64,000 bases of DNA from Acuticoccus sp965213555 (GTDB taxonomy: Bacteria; Pseudomonadota; Alphaproteobacteria; Rhizobiales; Amorphaceae): the NCBI RefSeq assembly GCF_965213555.1, contig NZ_OZ243890.1, forward strand, positions 3,534,001-3,598,000, in the 5' to 3' direction. Below are positions 44,719-51,985 of the stretch, in pieces. Under the pieces are notes generated by a model. The model saw only the letters and a list, made by a program, of their open reading frames with translations. It was not told the DNA's origin and did no database searches. Each line of letters opens with the position of its first letter. The stretch's first letter is position 1. The position numbers and the translations under genes were made by a program.

Positions 44719-46467
44719 ATGCCGGAAGTTCTCGACGCAGAGCGACGCAGCGACCTGCCGCGCGCTGCCGAAATGACGAACGTCGGCCTGGAGTGCGGCT
44801 GGGGAACGCTGCACTTCGCGGACACCTACGAAACGGCGCAAGCGCTCGCCGAGGCAATGCGCGGCGAGGGGCCGGGACGCCGCGACATCGCGTTCTACGT
44901 CGAGGAGCCGCACGTGATGCTGTCGGCGGCGCCGCTCGAGCTGTTCCTCGACCCGAGCCACGCGTTCCGCCTCGTCCTTGCTCGCTACGAGCCTTCGGAG
45001 CGCAGGCCCGAGGGCTACCTCGTCCGTAGCCTTTCCAACGAGGAGGATGCAGAGGCGGTCAACCGGATCTACGCCATGCGAGGCATGGTGCCGGTGCGGC
45101 CGGACTTCTTTTGGAGGCGTAGGCACAGCCGTGCGTTCACCTACCTCGTCGCCGAAGACTCGATGACGGGGGCGATCATCGGCACGATCACCGGCATCGA
45201 CCACGCACGCGCGTTCGGCGATCCGCGTCGTGGCACGTCGCTGTGGTGCCTTGCGGTGGATCCGCAGACGCGCTGCTCGGGGGTCGGCGAGATGCTCGTG
45301 CGAAGGCTTGCGGACGGCTTCAAGGAGCGTGGTGGTTCGACCCTCGACCTCTCCGTGCTGCACGACAACGAGCACGCCATTCAGCTCTACGAGCGGCTCG
45401 GGTTCGAGCGGCTCGCGGTCTACACCTTGAAGCGGAAGAACCCCATCAACGAGCGCCTGTTCGCTGGTCCGGGACCGGAGAGCGAGCTGAACCCCTACGC
45501 GCGCATCATCGTGGATGAGGCGCGGCGGCGTGGGATCGACGTCGACGTCATCGATGCAGCGCACGGCTACTTCCGCCTCACCTACGGCGGGCGGACGATC
45601 CGCTGCCGCGAGTCGCTGTCGGAGATGACGAGCGCGGTGGCGATGTCGATCTGCGACGACAAGTCGGTCACCCGCTCGATCGTCGAGGCCGCGGGCATCT
45701 CAGTTCCCGACGAGGTCGAGGTCCGTGATGCGGCCGGTGCCCGAGCCATGTTGGAGCGGCACGAGAGGATCGTGGTCAAGCCGGCGCGCGGCGAGCAGGG
45801 CCGTGGGATCTCGGTGGGACTGACAGCCGAGGACGACATCGAAGGCGCCTTCGAGCGAGCCCGCGAGGTGTGCGAGCGCGTCCTCGTGGAGGAGTTCGTC
45901 GAGGGCGACGACCTCAGGCTGGTGGTGATCGACCATCGCGTGGTGGCCGCCGCGGTGCGCCGGCCGGCACGCATCTATGGCGACGGCGCGTCGAGCGTGC
46001 GTCAGTTGATCGAGACCCACAGCCGTCGCCGAGCGGCGGCGACGGGGGGTGAGGCGTCGATCCCCATCGACGGCGAGACGGACCGTTGCCTGCGGGCTGC
46101 CGGGATCACCCTCGACGACGTGATCGAGGAGGGGCGGGAGGTCGAGGTGCGTCGGACGGCGAACCTTCACACCGGCGGTACGATCCACGACGTCACCGAC
46201 CACGTCCATCCGGCGTTGGTGGACGCGGCGGTGAGAGTGTCGCGTGCCATCGACATCCCGGTGGTCGGGGTCGACCTGATGGTTCGCTCGCACCGGGCGG
46301 GCGTCTACCGCTTCATCGAGGCGAACGAGCGGGTCGGGCTCGCGAACCACGAGCCGCAGCCGACGGCGCAGCGCTTCGTCGATCTGCTGTTCCCGCAGTC
46401 GATCCCGCATGCCCTTCGTCAGGTCCACCGGCACGGCGCCGACGCGGGGGAACCGTGCCCCGTCTGA
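44719..46467 (+). CDS. ngg: N-acetylglutaminylglutamine synthetase (GNAT-ATP-grasp fusion)
   Basis: A 582-residue two-domain enzyme. The N-terminal half (about 95-240) is a GNAT acetyltransferase with L-A-V-D-P-Q-T-R-C-S-G-V-G-E and Y-E-R-L-G-F-E-R. The C-terminal half (about 285-570) is an ATP-grasp ligase of the cyanophycin-synthetase type, with V-V-K-P-A-R-G-E-Q-G-R-G-I and F-I-E-A-N-E-R-V-G. Together they acetylate glutamine and join a second glutamine, making the NAGGN precursor. Its ribosome binding site, GAGGAG, overlaps the asnO stop codon, showing tight coupling. The M42 peptidase gene begins inside its 3' end. Confidence 0.92.
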   Translation: MPEVLDAERRSDLPRAAEMTNVGLECGWGTLHFADTYETAQALAEAMRGEGPGRRDIAFYVEEPHVMLSAAPLELFLDPSHAFRLVLARYEPSERRPEGYLVRSLSNEEDAEAVNRIYAMRGMVPVRPDFFWRRRHSRAFTYLVAEDSMTGAIIGTITGIDHARAFGDPRRGTSLWCLAVDPQTRCSGVGEMLVRRLADGFKERGGSTLDLSVLHDNEHAIQLYERLGFERLAVYTLKRKNPINERLFAGPGPESELNPYARIIVDEARRRGIDVDVIDAAHGYFRLTYGGRTIRCRESLSEMTSAVAMSICDDKSVTRSIVEAAGISVPDEVEVRDAAGARAMLERHERIVVKPARGEQGRGISVGLTAEDDIEGAFERAREVCERVLVEEFVEGDDLRLVVIDHRVVAAAVRRPARIYGDGASSVRQLIETHSRRRAAATGGEASIPIDGETDRCLRAAGITLDDVIEEGREVEVRRTANLHTGGTIHDVTDHVHPALVDAAVRVSRAIDIPVVGVDLMVRSHRAGVYRFIEANERVGLANHEPQPTAQRFVDLLFPQSIPHALRQVHRHGADAGEPCPV

Positions 46468-47606
46468 CGATCGACACGGTCTACCTGAAGGACACGTTGG
46501 CCGAGCTGCTGTCGATCGCTTCACCGACCGGTTACACGGACACCATCGTACGGGCCGCAGTCGGCGAGCTGCGACGTTTGGGCATCGAGATGGAGATCAC
46601 CCGGCGAGGGGCGATCCGGGCGCGGCTCCCCGGTAAGAGCCCGCACGGGGCGCGGGCGATGATCGCGCACCTCGACACGCTGGGGGCGCAGGTGAAGGCA
46701 CTGAAGGCCAACGGGCGGCTGGAGCTCGTGCCGATCGGGACCTGGTCCGCGCGGTTCGCGGAGGGCGCGCGCACGACCGTGTTCACCGACAAGGGGGCGT
46801 ACCGCGGAACGATCCTGCCTCTGAAGGCGTCGGGGCACACGTTCAACGAGGAAATCGACACGCAGCCGGTGGCGTGGTCGAACCTCGAGCTCAGGGTCGA
46901 TGCGCTTCTGAAGGACAACTACGACCTCGACCGGCTCGGCTTCTCCATCGGCGACATCATCGCGGTGGACCCACAGCCGGAGTTCACCGACAACGACTTC
47001 ATCGTGTCGCGACATCTCGACGATAAGGGGGGCGTGGCGGCCCTGTTCGCCACGATGGAGGCGCTGGTCCGCGAGGACGCGGAGCTGCCGGTGGACCTCT
47101 TCTTCATCTTTTCGATCTCCGAGGAGGTGGGGATCGGCGGGGCGTCGGTGCTGACGGACGACATCGCCTCGCTCATCACCGTCGATAACGGGACCACGGC
47201 GCCGGGCCAGGCGTCGAGCGAGTTCGGGGTGACCATCGGGATGGCGGACCAGTCCGGTCCATTCGACTGGCACCTCACCCACAAGCTTGTGCGGCTGTGC
47301 GAGGAGAACGACATCCGTTACCAGAAGGACATCTTCCGCTACTACCGTTCCGACAGTGCCGCTGCGCTCGAGGCGGGCTACGACGTGCGGACCTCGCTGG
47401 TCACGTTCGGCGTCGATGCATCCCATGGCTACGAGCGCATCCACATGCACGCCCTGCGCTCCATCGCCGAGCTTCTGACGGCCTACGCGGTCAGCCCGGT
47501 GGAGATCGGCCGCGACCGCGACGGCATGGGACCGATTGCCGGCTTCCCGACCCAGCCGATGGAGGACGCCGACGTCTTCCCGCGGCCCGGCAAGGCGCAG
47601 TTCTGA
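46455..47606 (+). CDS. M42-family peptidase of the NAGGN osmoprotectant operon
   Basis: A 383-residue M42/M20-like metallopeptidase of the type always found with asnO and ngg. It shows I-A-S-P-T-G-Y-T near residue 18, M-I-A-H-L-D-T-L-G-A (metal His and Asp) near 69, the bridging S-R-H-L-D-D-K-G-G-V-A-A, the E-E-V-G-I-G-G catalytic Glu pair and D-A-S-H-G-Y-E-R with the last His. It may degrade the NAGGN dipeptide when osmotic stress ends, which is an inference from context. Start is a GTG at 46455, overlapping ngg by 13 bases; a longer frame upstream is a shadow of ngg. Confidence 0.9.
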   Translation: MPRLTIDTVYLKDTLAELLSIASPTGYTDTIVRAAVGELRRLGIEMEITRRGAIRARLPGKSPHGARAMIAHLDTLGAQVKALKANGRLELVPIGTWSARFAEGARTTVFTDKGAYRGTILPLKASGHTFNEEIDTQPVAWSNLELRVDALLKDNYDLDRLGFSIGDIIAVDPQPEFTDNDFIVSRHLDDKGGVAALFATMEALVREDAELPVDLFFIFSISEEVGIGGASVLTDDIASLITVDNGTTAPGQASSEFGVTIGMADQSGPFDWHLTHKLVRLCEENDIRYQKDIFRYYRSDSAAALEAGYDVRTSLVTFGVDASHGYERIHMHALRSIAELLTAYAVSPVEIGRDRDGMGPIAGFPTQPMEDADVFPRPGKAQF

Positions 47607-47611
47607 GGACC

Positions 47612-48877
47612 ATGCAGGTCATCGGGTCCACCGACGAGCTCGCGTCCCTGTGCGGAAGGCTCGTCGACGCCGAGTTCGTCAGCGTCGACACGGAGTTCAT
47701 GCGCGAGACGACGTTCTGGCCGAAGCTGTGCCTCGTGCAGATCGCCTCCATGGACGAGGCGGCGGTGATCGACCCGTTGGCCGACGGGCTGTCGCTGGAG
47801 CCGTTGATTGCCCTGCTGGCCGACGAGCGCGTCATGAAGGTGTTCCACGCGGCGCGCCAGGACATCGAGATCTTCCATCATTTGTCGGGATCGGTGCCGC
47901 GGCCGATCTTCGATACGCAGGTGGCTGCGATGGTGTGCGGCTTCGGCGACTCGATCGCCTACGACTCCATCGTGCAGCGGGTCACCGGGTCGTTGGTCGA
48001 CAAGTCGTCGCGGTTCACCGACTGGGCTGCGCGTCCGCTCACCGACGCTCAGCTCGCCTACGCGCTCGCCGACGTCACGCACCTCAGGCACGTGTACCTG
48101 CACCTGCGTGACGCGCTGGAGGAGAGGGGCCGAGCGGACTGGGTGGCGGAGGAGATGGCGCTCCTGACGTCCCCGGAGACCTACGATTTGCAGCCGGAGG
48201 ACGCCTGGCGCCGGCTTAAGGGTCGAACACGCCAGCCGGTGGAGCTTGCCGTCCTGCAGGAGATCGCGGCGCTGCGCGAGCGGGAGGCCCGCGAGCGCGA
48301 TGTGCCGCGCAACCGTGTTTTGAAGGACGACGTGATCTATGAGATCGCGCTCCAGCGACCGCGGACCGCTGAAGCGCTGGGTCAGTTGAGGGCGGTGAGC
48401 AAGGGGTTCGAGCGCTCGCGGCTCGGCCAATCGGTGCTCGCGGTCGTCAACGAGGTGCTCGCGCGTCCGCCGGAGACGCTGCCGTCCCTGCCGCGCCGCA
48501 AGGCGAGCATCGAGGCCGCCGGATCGGCGGTCGAGCTCATGAAGGTGCTCCTCAAGCTCACCGCGGAGGCCCATGGCGTCGCGCCGAAGGTGCTGGCGAC
48601 GGTGGACGACCTCGAGGCAATTGTGGCGGGACAGGACGCTCCAGCGTTGTCGGGGTGGCGACGGGTCGTGTTCGGGGAGGCGGCGCTGAAGCTGCGGGAC
48701 GGCGAGATCGCCATCGCGTTCGACGGACGAGGGCTGCGCACCATCGACTGCGAGCGTCCGGTCAACCCGATGCCTGCGCCGTCCGGCGGGCGAAGGCGCA
48801 GACGGCGCGGTCGTTCGGGGGCGACCGACGTCGGCGGATCGGCGGAGGTCAACGGCGATGTTGGGACCGCGGACTAG
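47612..48877 (+). CDS. rnd: Ribonuclease D
   Basis: A 421-residue 3'-5' exoribonuclease that trims tRNA and other RNA 3' ends. The DEDDy active site is complete: Asp26 and Glu28 in V-D-T-E-F, Asp84 in A-A-R-Q-D-I-E, and Tyr150/Asp154 in A-Y-A-L-A-D-V-T-H. HRDC-type domains follow from about residue 205. The C terminus ends in a strongly basic patch (G-G-R-R-R-R-R-R-G-R) and a short tail, making it about 35 residues longer than usual; the patch could aid RNA binding. The ATG at 47612 lies only five bases past the M42 peptidase stop, so rnd appears to be transcribed with the NAGGN operon. Confidence 0.93.
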   Translation: MQVIGSTDELASLCGRLVDAEFVSVDTEFMRETTFWPKLCLVQIASMDEAAVIDPLADGLSLEPLIALLADERVMKVFHAARQDIEIFHHLSGSVPRPIFDTQVAAMVCGFGDSIAYDSIVQRVTGSLVDKSSRFTDWAARPLTDAQLAYALADVTHLRHVYLHLRDALEERGRADWVAEEMALLTSPETYDLQPEDAWRRLKGRTRQPVELAVLQEIAALREREARERDVPRNRVLKDDVIYEIALQRPRTAEALGQLRAVSKGFERSRLGQSVLAVVNEVLARPPETLPSLPRRKASIEAAGSAVELMKVLLKLTAEAHGVAPKVLATVDDLEAIVAGQDAPALSGWRRVVFGEAALKLRDGEIAIAFDGRGLRTIDCERPVNPMPAPSGGRRRRRRGRSGATDVGGSAEVNGDVGTAD

Positions 48878-48880
48878 CGG

Positions 48881-49372
48881 TCAGCCTCGGATCGGCGGTT
48901 GGAACGAGTAGCCGAGGTCCCAGGGGAAGTAGATCCAGGTGTCCTGGCTGACCTCGGTGACGAAGGTGTCGACTTGAGGCCGCCCCTTCGGCTTGGCGTA
49001 GACGGTTGCAATGTGCACGTCCGGAAGCCTTCGGCGCACGAGGAGCGCTGTCTTGCCGGTGTCGACCAGGTCGTCGACGACGAGGACGGTACGGCGGTCG
49101 AGGGCCGCGATTTTGTCGTCCACGTCCTTCAGGACGGTCAGGCTATCGAGCTGCTCGAAGTCTCCGTAGGAGACGATGCAGATCGTTTCGATCATCCGCA
49201 CGCCGAGCTCGCGGGCGACGATGGCCGCTGGGACGAGACCGCCGCGGGTGATGCAGACGACGGCCTCGAACGGGCCCTCCGCGGACAGCCGCCAAGCGAG
49301 CGCCCTACAATCGCGGTGGAACTGGTCCCAGGACACCGGGAAGGCTTTCTCGGGAAGTCGGTCGTCGGCCAT
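48881..49372 (-). CDS. gpt: Xanthine-guanine phosphoribosyltransferase
   Basis: A 163-residue purine salvage enzyme converting xanthine, guanine and hypoxanthine to nucleotides using PRPP. Signature elements are C-I-T-R-G-G-L-V-P-A near residue 42 and the PRPP loop V-L-V-V-D-D-L-V-D-T-G-K-T near 96-108. The closing W-I-Y-F-P-W-D-L-G-Y-S matches the short XGPRT family. No other purine genes are near. It converges with rnd, with only 3 bases between the two stop codons. Confidence 0.94.
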   Translation of the reverse strand: MADDRLPEKAFPVSWDQFHRDCRALAWRLSAEGPFEAVVCITRGGLVPAAIVARELGVRMIETICIVSYGDFEQLDSLTVLKDVDDKIAALDRRTVLVVDDLVDTGKTALLVRRRLPDVHIATVYAKPKGRPQVDTFVTEVSQDTWIYFPWDLGYSFQPPIRG

Positions 49373-49415
49373 GGGGACCGGTCGCTTCCAAGTCTCGGGT
49401 TGTCAAGACGGCCTG

Positions 49416-49811
49416 TCAGTCGGCAAGCCCATGCCCGGCGAAGGCGGCCTTGCGCTCCTGTGCTGACGCGGGTGCCAAGGCGCGGTCGACATCGGTCAGG
49501 TCGTCCGCGCGCTCTTCGGTCATCGGATCCGTCGTGAAGGGGCTCGGCTCCGTGGAGTTCGACGGCGAATTCACGATGCCAGGTGCCTGCGTCGCGTTGT
49601 GCAGCGACGACAGGGCGGCAGCGATGGCGTCACCGGTCTGTCGCGCCAGATCGGCGCCTTGGTGACACGCCTGCGGCCGACGCTCGCAGAACGCCCGGGC
49701 ATCCTCGACCGCGGCACCGACCACACCGGCAAGTTGCGATCCCGGCGCGAGGAGTGGGCTCATGGCCACCAGGATGGTGACCAGGATCATGAGCTTGAGA
49801 AAGAGCTTCAT
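49416..49811 (-). CDS. DUF5330-like small exported protein
   Basis: A 131-residue protein with an N-terminal hydrophobic signal or anchor (K-L-F-L-K-L-M-I-L-V-T-I-L-V-A-M). Next comes D-A-R-A-F-C-E-R-R-P-Q-A-C, the two-cysteine motif of DUF5330 proteins found in alphaproteobacteria. The last 60 residues are low-complexity and hydrophilic. The two Cys residues probably form a disulfide in the periplasm. Function is unknown. It is divergent from the peptidoglycan-binding gene, leaving about 150 bases for both promoters. Confidence 0.75.
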   Translation of the reverse strand: MKLFLKLMILVTILVAMSPLLAPGSQLAGVVGAAVEDARAFCERRPQACHQGADLARQTGDAIAAALSSLHNATQAPGIVNSPSNSTEPSPFTTDPMTEERADDLTDVDRALAPASAQERKAAFAGHGLAD

Positions 49812-49962
49812 TGGGCTGCCCCGCTGCGGCGTCGTCCGGCGACCCTAAGGCCGGAGGGGTAACTCCCCGGTTGGGTAGGGCGGTCGCATTGCGCCGTCCG
49901 CAGTGATCACTGGTTTAACATCCCCTTCATCGATTTCGACGACCCTTCGGCGGAGGAGGACC

Positions 49963-50661
49963 GTGGCCGTGCGAATCCAACAGCGGATCGAAGATTGGCC
50001 CATCGAGGCCTGGGTGGCATCGACAGCCTCCCTCGCCCGACGAGCATGCCGGCATGTTGCTCGTCGCAAGGGGCGCTTCGCCCTCATCTCAACATCGGTC
50101 GTCATCGTTGGGGTCGTGGGTGCCAACGCCATGTGGCGTCAGACGGCGGAGCATCCCGCGCCGCTTTGGCGGGAGACCGCCGAGGACGCCCGGTTCGCCT
50201 CGCACGGCGGCGCGGCGCAGGGCGGGACCGTGACGATCGAAGGCGAAGGCGACGTACATGCGACATCGCTGGTGCGCAACGTTCAGGACGGCCTGGCGCG
50301 GGTGGGCCTCTACGACGGACCCGCGTCCGGGCGGCTCGACGGACGTACCGTCGCGGCCATCGAGCGGTTTGAGGAGCAGCATGGGTTGCCCGTGACCGGC
50401 GAGCCTAGCGTCGCGTTGCTCGCTGCAGTCAGCGGGGTGGCCCCGACGGCCGCCCAGGTTGCGCCGGAACGGTATGGGACGCTGGGGGTGGCCGACGTAC
50501 AGCGCCTGCTCAACTCGCGCGGGTTCGGTCCGTTGGCCGAGGACGGCAAGCTAGGGCCGAACACCAAGGCAGCGCTGGCACGGTTCGCGGCCAACGAGGG
50601 ACTGCCCGGTGGTGCGAGCCCCGACGAGGTCGTCGCCGCGCTTGCCAAGAGCGGGGCGTAA
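49963..50661 (+). CDS. Membrane-anchored peptidoglycan-binding domain protein
   Basis: A 232-residue protein with one membrane helix (about residues 38-58) and a periplasmic part containing two PG_binding_1-like modules. The first includes V-Q-D-G-L-A-R-V-G-L-Y-D-G-P-A-S-G-R-L-D near residue 110; the second includes V-Q-R-L-L-N-S-R-G-F-G-P-L near 178. Start is a GTG at 49963 behind a strong GGAGGAGGA; an in-frame GTG at 49903 lacks such a site. A similar gene commonly precedes DUF1491 and the GTA cluster in Hyphomicrobiales, so it may belong to that conserved neighbourhood, and it could help the particle or host with cell-wall remodelling. Confidence 0.85.
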   Translation: MAVRIQQRIEDWPIEAWVASTASLARRACRHVARRKGRFALISTSVVIVGVVGANAMWRQTAEHPAPLWRETAEDARFASHGGAAQGGTVTIEGEGDVHATSLVRNVQDGLARVGLYDGPASGRLDGRTVAAIERFEEQHGLPVTGEPSVALLAAVSGVAPTAAQVAPERYGTLGVADVQRLLNSRGFGPLAEDGKLGPNTKAALARFAANEGLPGGASPDEVVAALAKSGA

Positions 50662-50676
50662 GCCCACCTCACCGCC

Positions 50677-51024
50677 ATGAACTTGGTTGACGAGGCAATG
50701 CCGCGGCTCCGAGCGGAGCTGTGGGTTCGAGCGTACCTGCGCCGGTGCGACGTGGGGAACGTGTACGCCGCTGTGTCGCGTCGGGGCGACCCCGGCGCAG
50801 GAGCGATCTTCATCGAGTGCCTGCATCGGGACGGTGCGGACCTCTGGGGTCCGAGGACACGCGTGGACGGTGCGCGGGGCTTCGAGCGGTTGCTGGGGCC
50901 CGTGCACCCGAGCAAGGTTGCCGAGCGGCTCGCGAATGAGGCGGCGTTCGACGGCGACTTGTGGGTCGTGACCGTAGAGGACCGCGACGGTCGTGCGTTC
51001 CTGTTGGACGACGAGCGTGTCTGA
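50677..51024 (+). CDS. DUF1491 family protein
   Basis: A 115-residue protein of unknown function, DUF1491, found mainly in alphaproteobacteria. The conserved N-terminal pattern is P-R-L-R-A-E-L-W-V-R-A-Y-L-R-R-C, followed by A-A-V-S-R-R-G-D-P-G-A-G-A-I-F-I and, near the end, D-L-W-V-V-T-V-E-D-R-D-G. A second possible start is the Met at residue 8. It lies 15 bases after the peptidoglycan-binding gene and overlaps the UPF0260 gene by 8 bases, so the three are co-transcribed toward the GTA cluster. Confidence 0.88.
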   Translation: MNLVDEAMPRLRAELWVRAYLRRCDVGNVYAAVSRRGDPGAGAIFIECLHRDGADLWGPRTRVDGARGFERLLGPVHPSKVAERLANEAAFDGDLWVVTVEDRDGRAFLLDDERV

Positions 51025-51490
51025 GCCCTTCTGGCGTCGCAAGACCCTCGAGGAGATGACGTCGGCTGAGTGGGAGTCGCTTTGCGACGGCTGCGGTCGG
51101 TGCTGCCTGAACAAGATTGAGGACTGGGACACCGGCGAAATCTTCTGGACCGACGTCGCCTGTACGCTGCTCGACCATGGGACCTGCCGATGCAACGATT
51201 ATCGACGGCGCGCCGAACGCGTCCCGGACTGCCTGACGCTGACGCCGCAAGAGGTCCGCTCGATGACATGGCTTCCGCCGACCTGCGCGTACCGTCTGGT
51301 GGCGGACGGCGAGGACCTCAGATGGTGGCACCCGCTGGTGTCGGGATCGTCGTCGACCGTGCACGAAGCGGGCATTTCCGTGGCAGAGCGTGTGGTCAGC
51401 GAGGACGACGTGCCCGTCGAGCGGTACGAGGAGCGGCTGGTCATATGGCCCGCTGAGGTTGATGGCGTAGTTTTTAAAACTAAGAGTTGA
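51017..51490 (+). CDS. UPF0260/YcgN-family cysteine cluster protein
   Basis: A 157-residue protein of the YcgN/UPF0260 family, which carries a CxxCxxCC-type cluster that can bind zinc or iron. Here it reads C-D-G-C-G-R-C-C (residues 24-31), with further cysteines in D-V-A-C, G-T-C-R-C-N-D-Y and V-P-D-C. Function is not established. Start is a GTG at 51017 overlapping the end of the DUF1491 gene; an upstream in-frame start at 50993 would add shadow residues. The gene ends at the promoter-like sequence in front of the GTA leader. Confidence 0.88.
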   Translation: MSEPFWRRKTLEEMTSAEWESLCDGCGRCCLNKIEDWDTGEIFWTDVACTLLDHGTCRCNDYRRRAERVPDCLTLTPQEVRSMTWLPPTCAYRLVADGEDLRWWHPLVSGSSSTVHEAGISVAERVVSEDDVPVERYEERLVIWPAEVDGVVFKTKS

Positions 51491-51515
51491 CAGCGACGCG
51501 CTGCTGAGGTATCAC
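51487..51515 (+). promoter_or_regulatory. Sigma-70-like promoter before the GTA leader
   Basis: TTGACA (51487-51492) is a perfect -35 box; after 17 bases comes TATCAC (51510-51515), four of six matches to the -10 consensus. The -35 overlaps the stop codon of the UPF0260 gene. Transcription would begin near 51522 and run into the hairpin leader described at 51522-51620. Promoters this close to consensus are rare in this window. Confidence 0.6.
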
Positions 51516-51521
51516 TTCGCC

Positions 51522-51620
51522 ACGGTCGCAGAGTTGGATCCGGCGCCGCGGTGCGGTCCGGGTCCTCAGCGATGAACGGTTTCAGGGGCGTGCCGCGAAG
51601 GTGGCGCGCCCTTTTCGTTT
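51522..51620 (+). ncRNA. Putative small RNA or attenuator leader before GTA g1
   Basis: Downstream of the promoter at 51487-51515, about 100 bases fold into two stems followed by a U-rich run. Stem 1 is GGATCCGG (51536-51543) with CCGGGTCC (51558-51565), including one G-U pair. Stem 2 is GGGCGTGCC (51586-51594) with GGCGCGCCC (51603-51611), one G-U pair, followed at once by TTTTCGTTT. The promoter, two hairpins and intrinsic terminator in under 140 bases have the shape of a free-standing sRNA gene. Equally, it may be an attenuator limiting GTA transcription. I do not recognise it as a known RNA family. Confidence 0.5.
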
Positions 51621-51673
51621 GGCTGGTGCCGGGCGCCGACGCCCGCGAGGCGGGGTCCGGGGAGGGGTGAGCT

Positions 51674-51985
51674 ATGGCCGACGCGATGCCGAGCGATGAT
51701 GCTCGTGACTTGAACATCGTTGAGCGGTTGTTCGCGGCCTTATCGAAGCAGCTGTCGAAGATCGAGACCGACAGCTCGAGCGAGGGCGACGACGTCGGCG
51801 AACGGGCGAAGGTGATCGGTCTGATCGCCAAGACGTTCGAGACCTTGATCGGCGTCCGTTCTAAGGTCGCAGCGCCGGACGCGAAGTCCAGTCTCGACGT
51901 CGATCAGATCCGTCGTGACCTCGCCGAGCGTCTGGCGAAGCTGTCGGCCTCGGCCTGCGGCGTCGAGCCGAAGGCTGCCGGGTGA
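51674..51985 (+). CDS. GTA small terminase-like protein (g1)
   Basis: A 103-residue helical protein at the head of the GTA cluster, matching the place and size of Rhodobacter capsulatus GTA g1, the small terminase. It begins M-A-D-A-M-P, contains the charged helices L-F-A-A-L-S-K-Q-L-S-K-I-E and V-I-G-L-I-A-K-T-F-E-T-L-I-G-V-R, and ends before an overlap with the large terminase start. Small terminases recruit DNA for packaging; GTA versions work non-specifically on host DNA. Assignment rests on position more than sequence. GGGGAGGGG lies upstream of the ATG. Confidence 0.72.
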   Translation: MADAMPSDDARDLNIVERLFAALSKQLSKIETDSSSEGDDVGERAKVIGLIAKTFETLIGVRSKVAAPDAKSSLDVDQIRRDLAERLAKLSASACGVEPKAAG

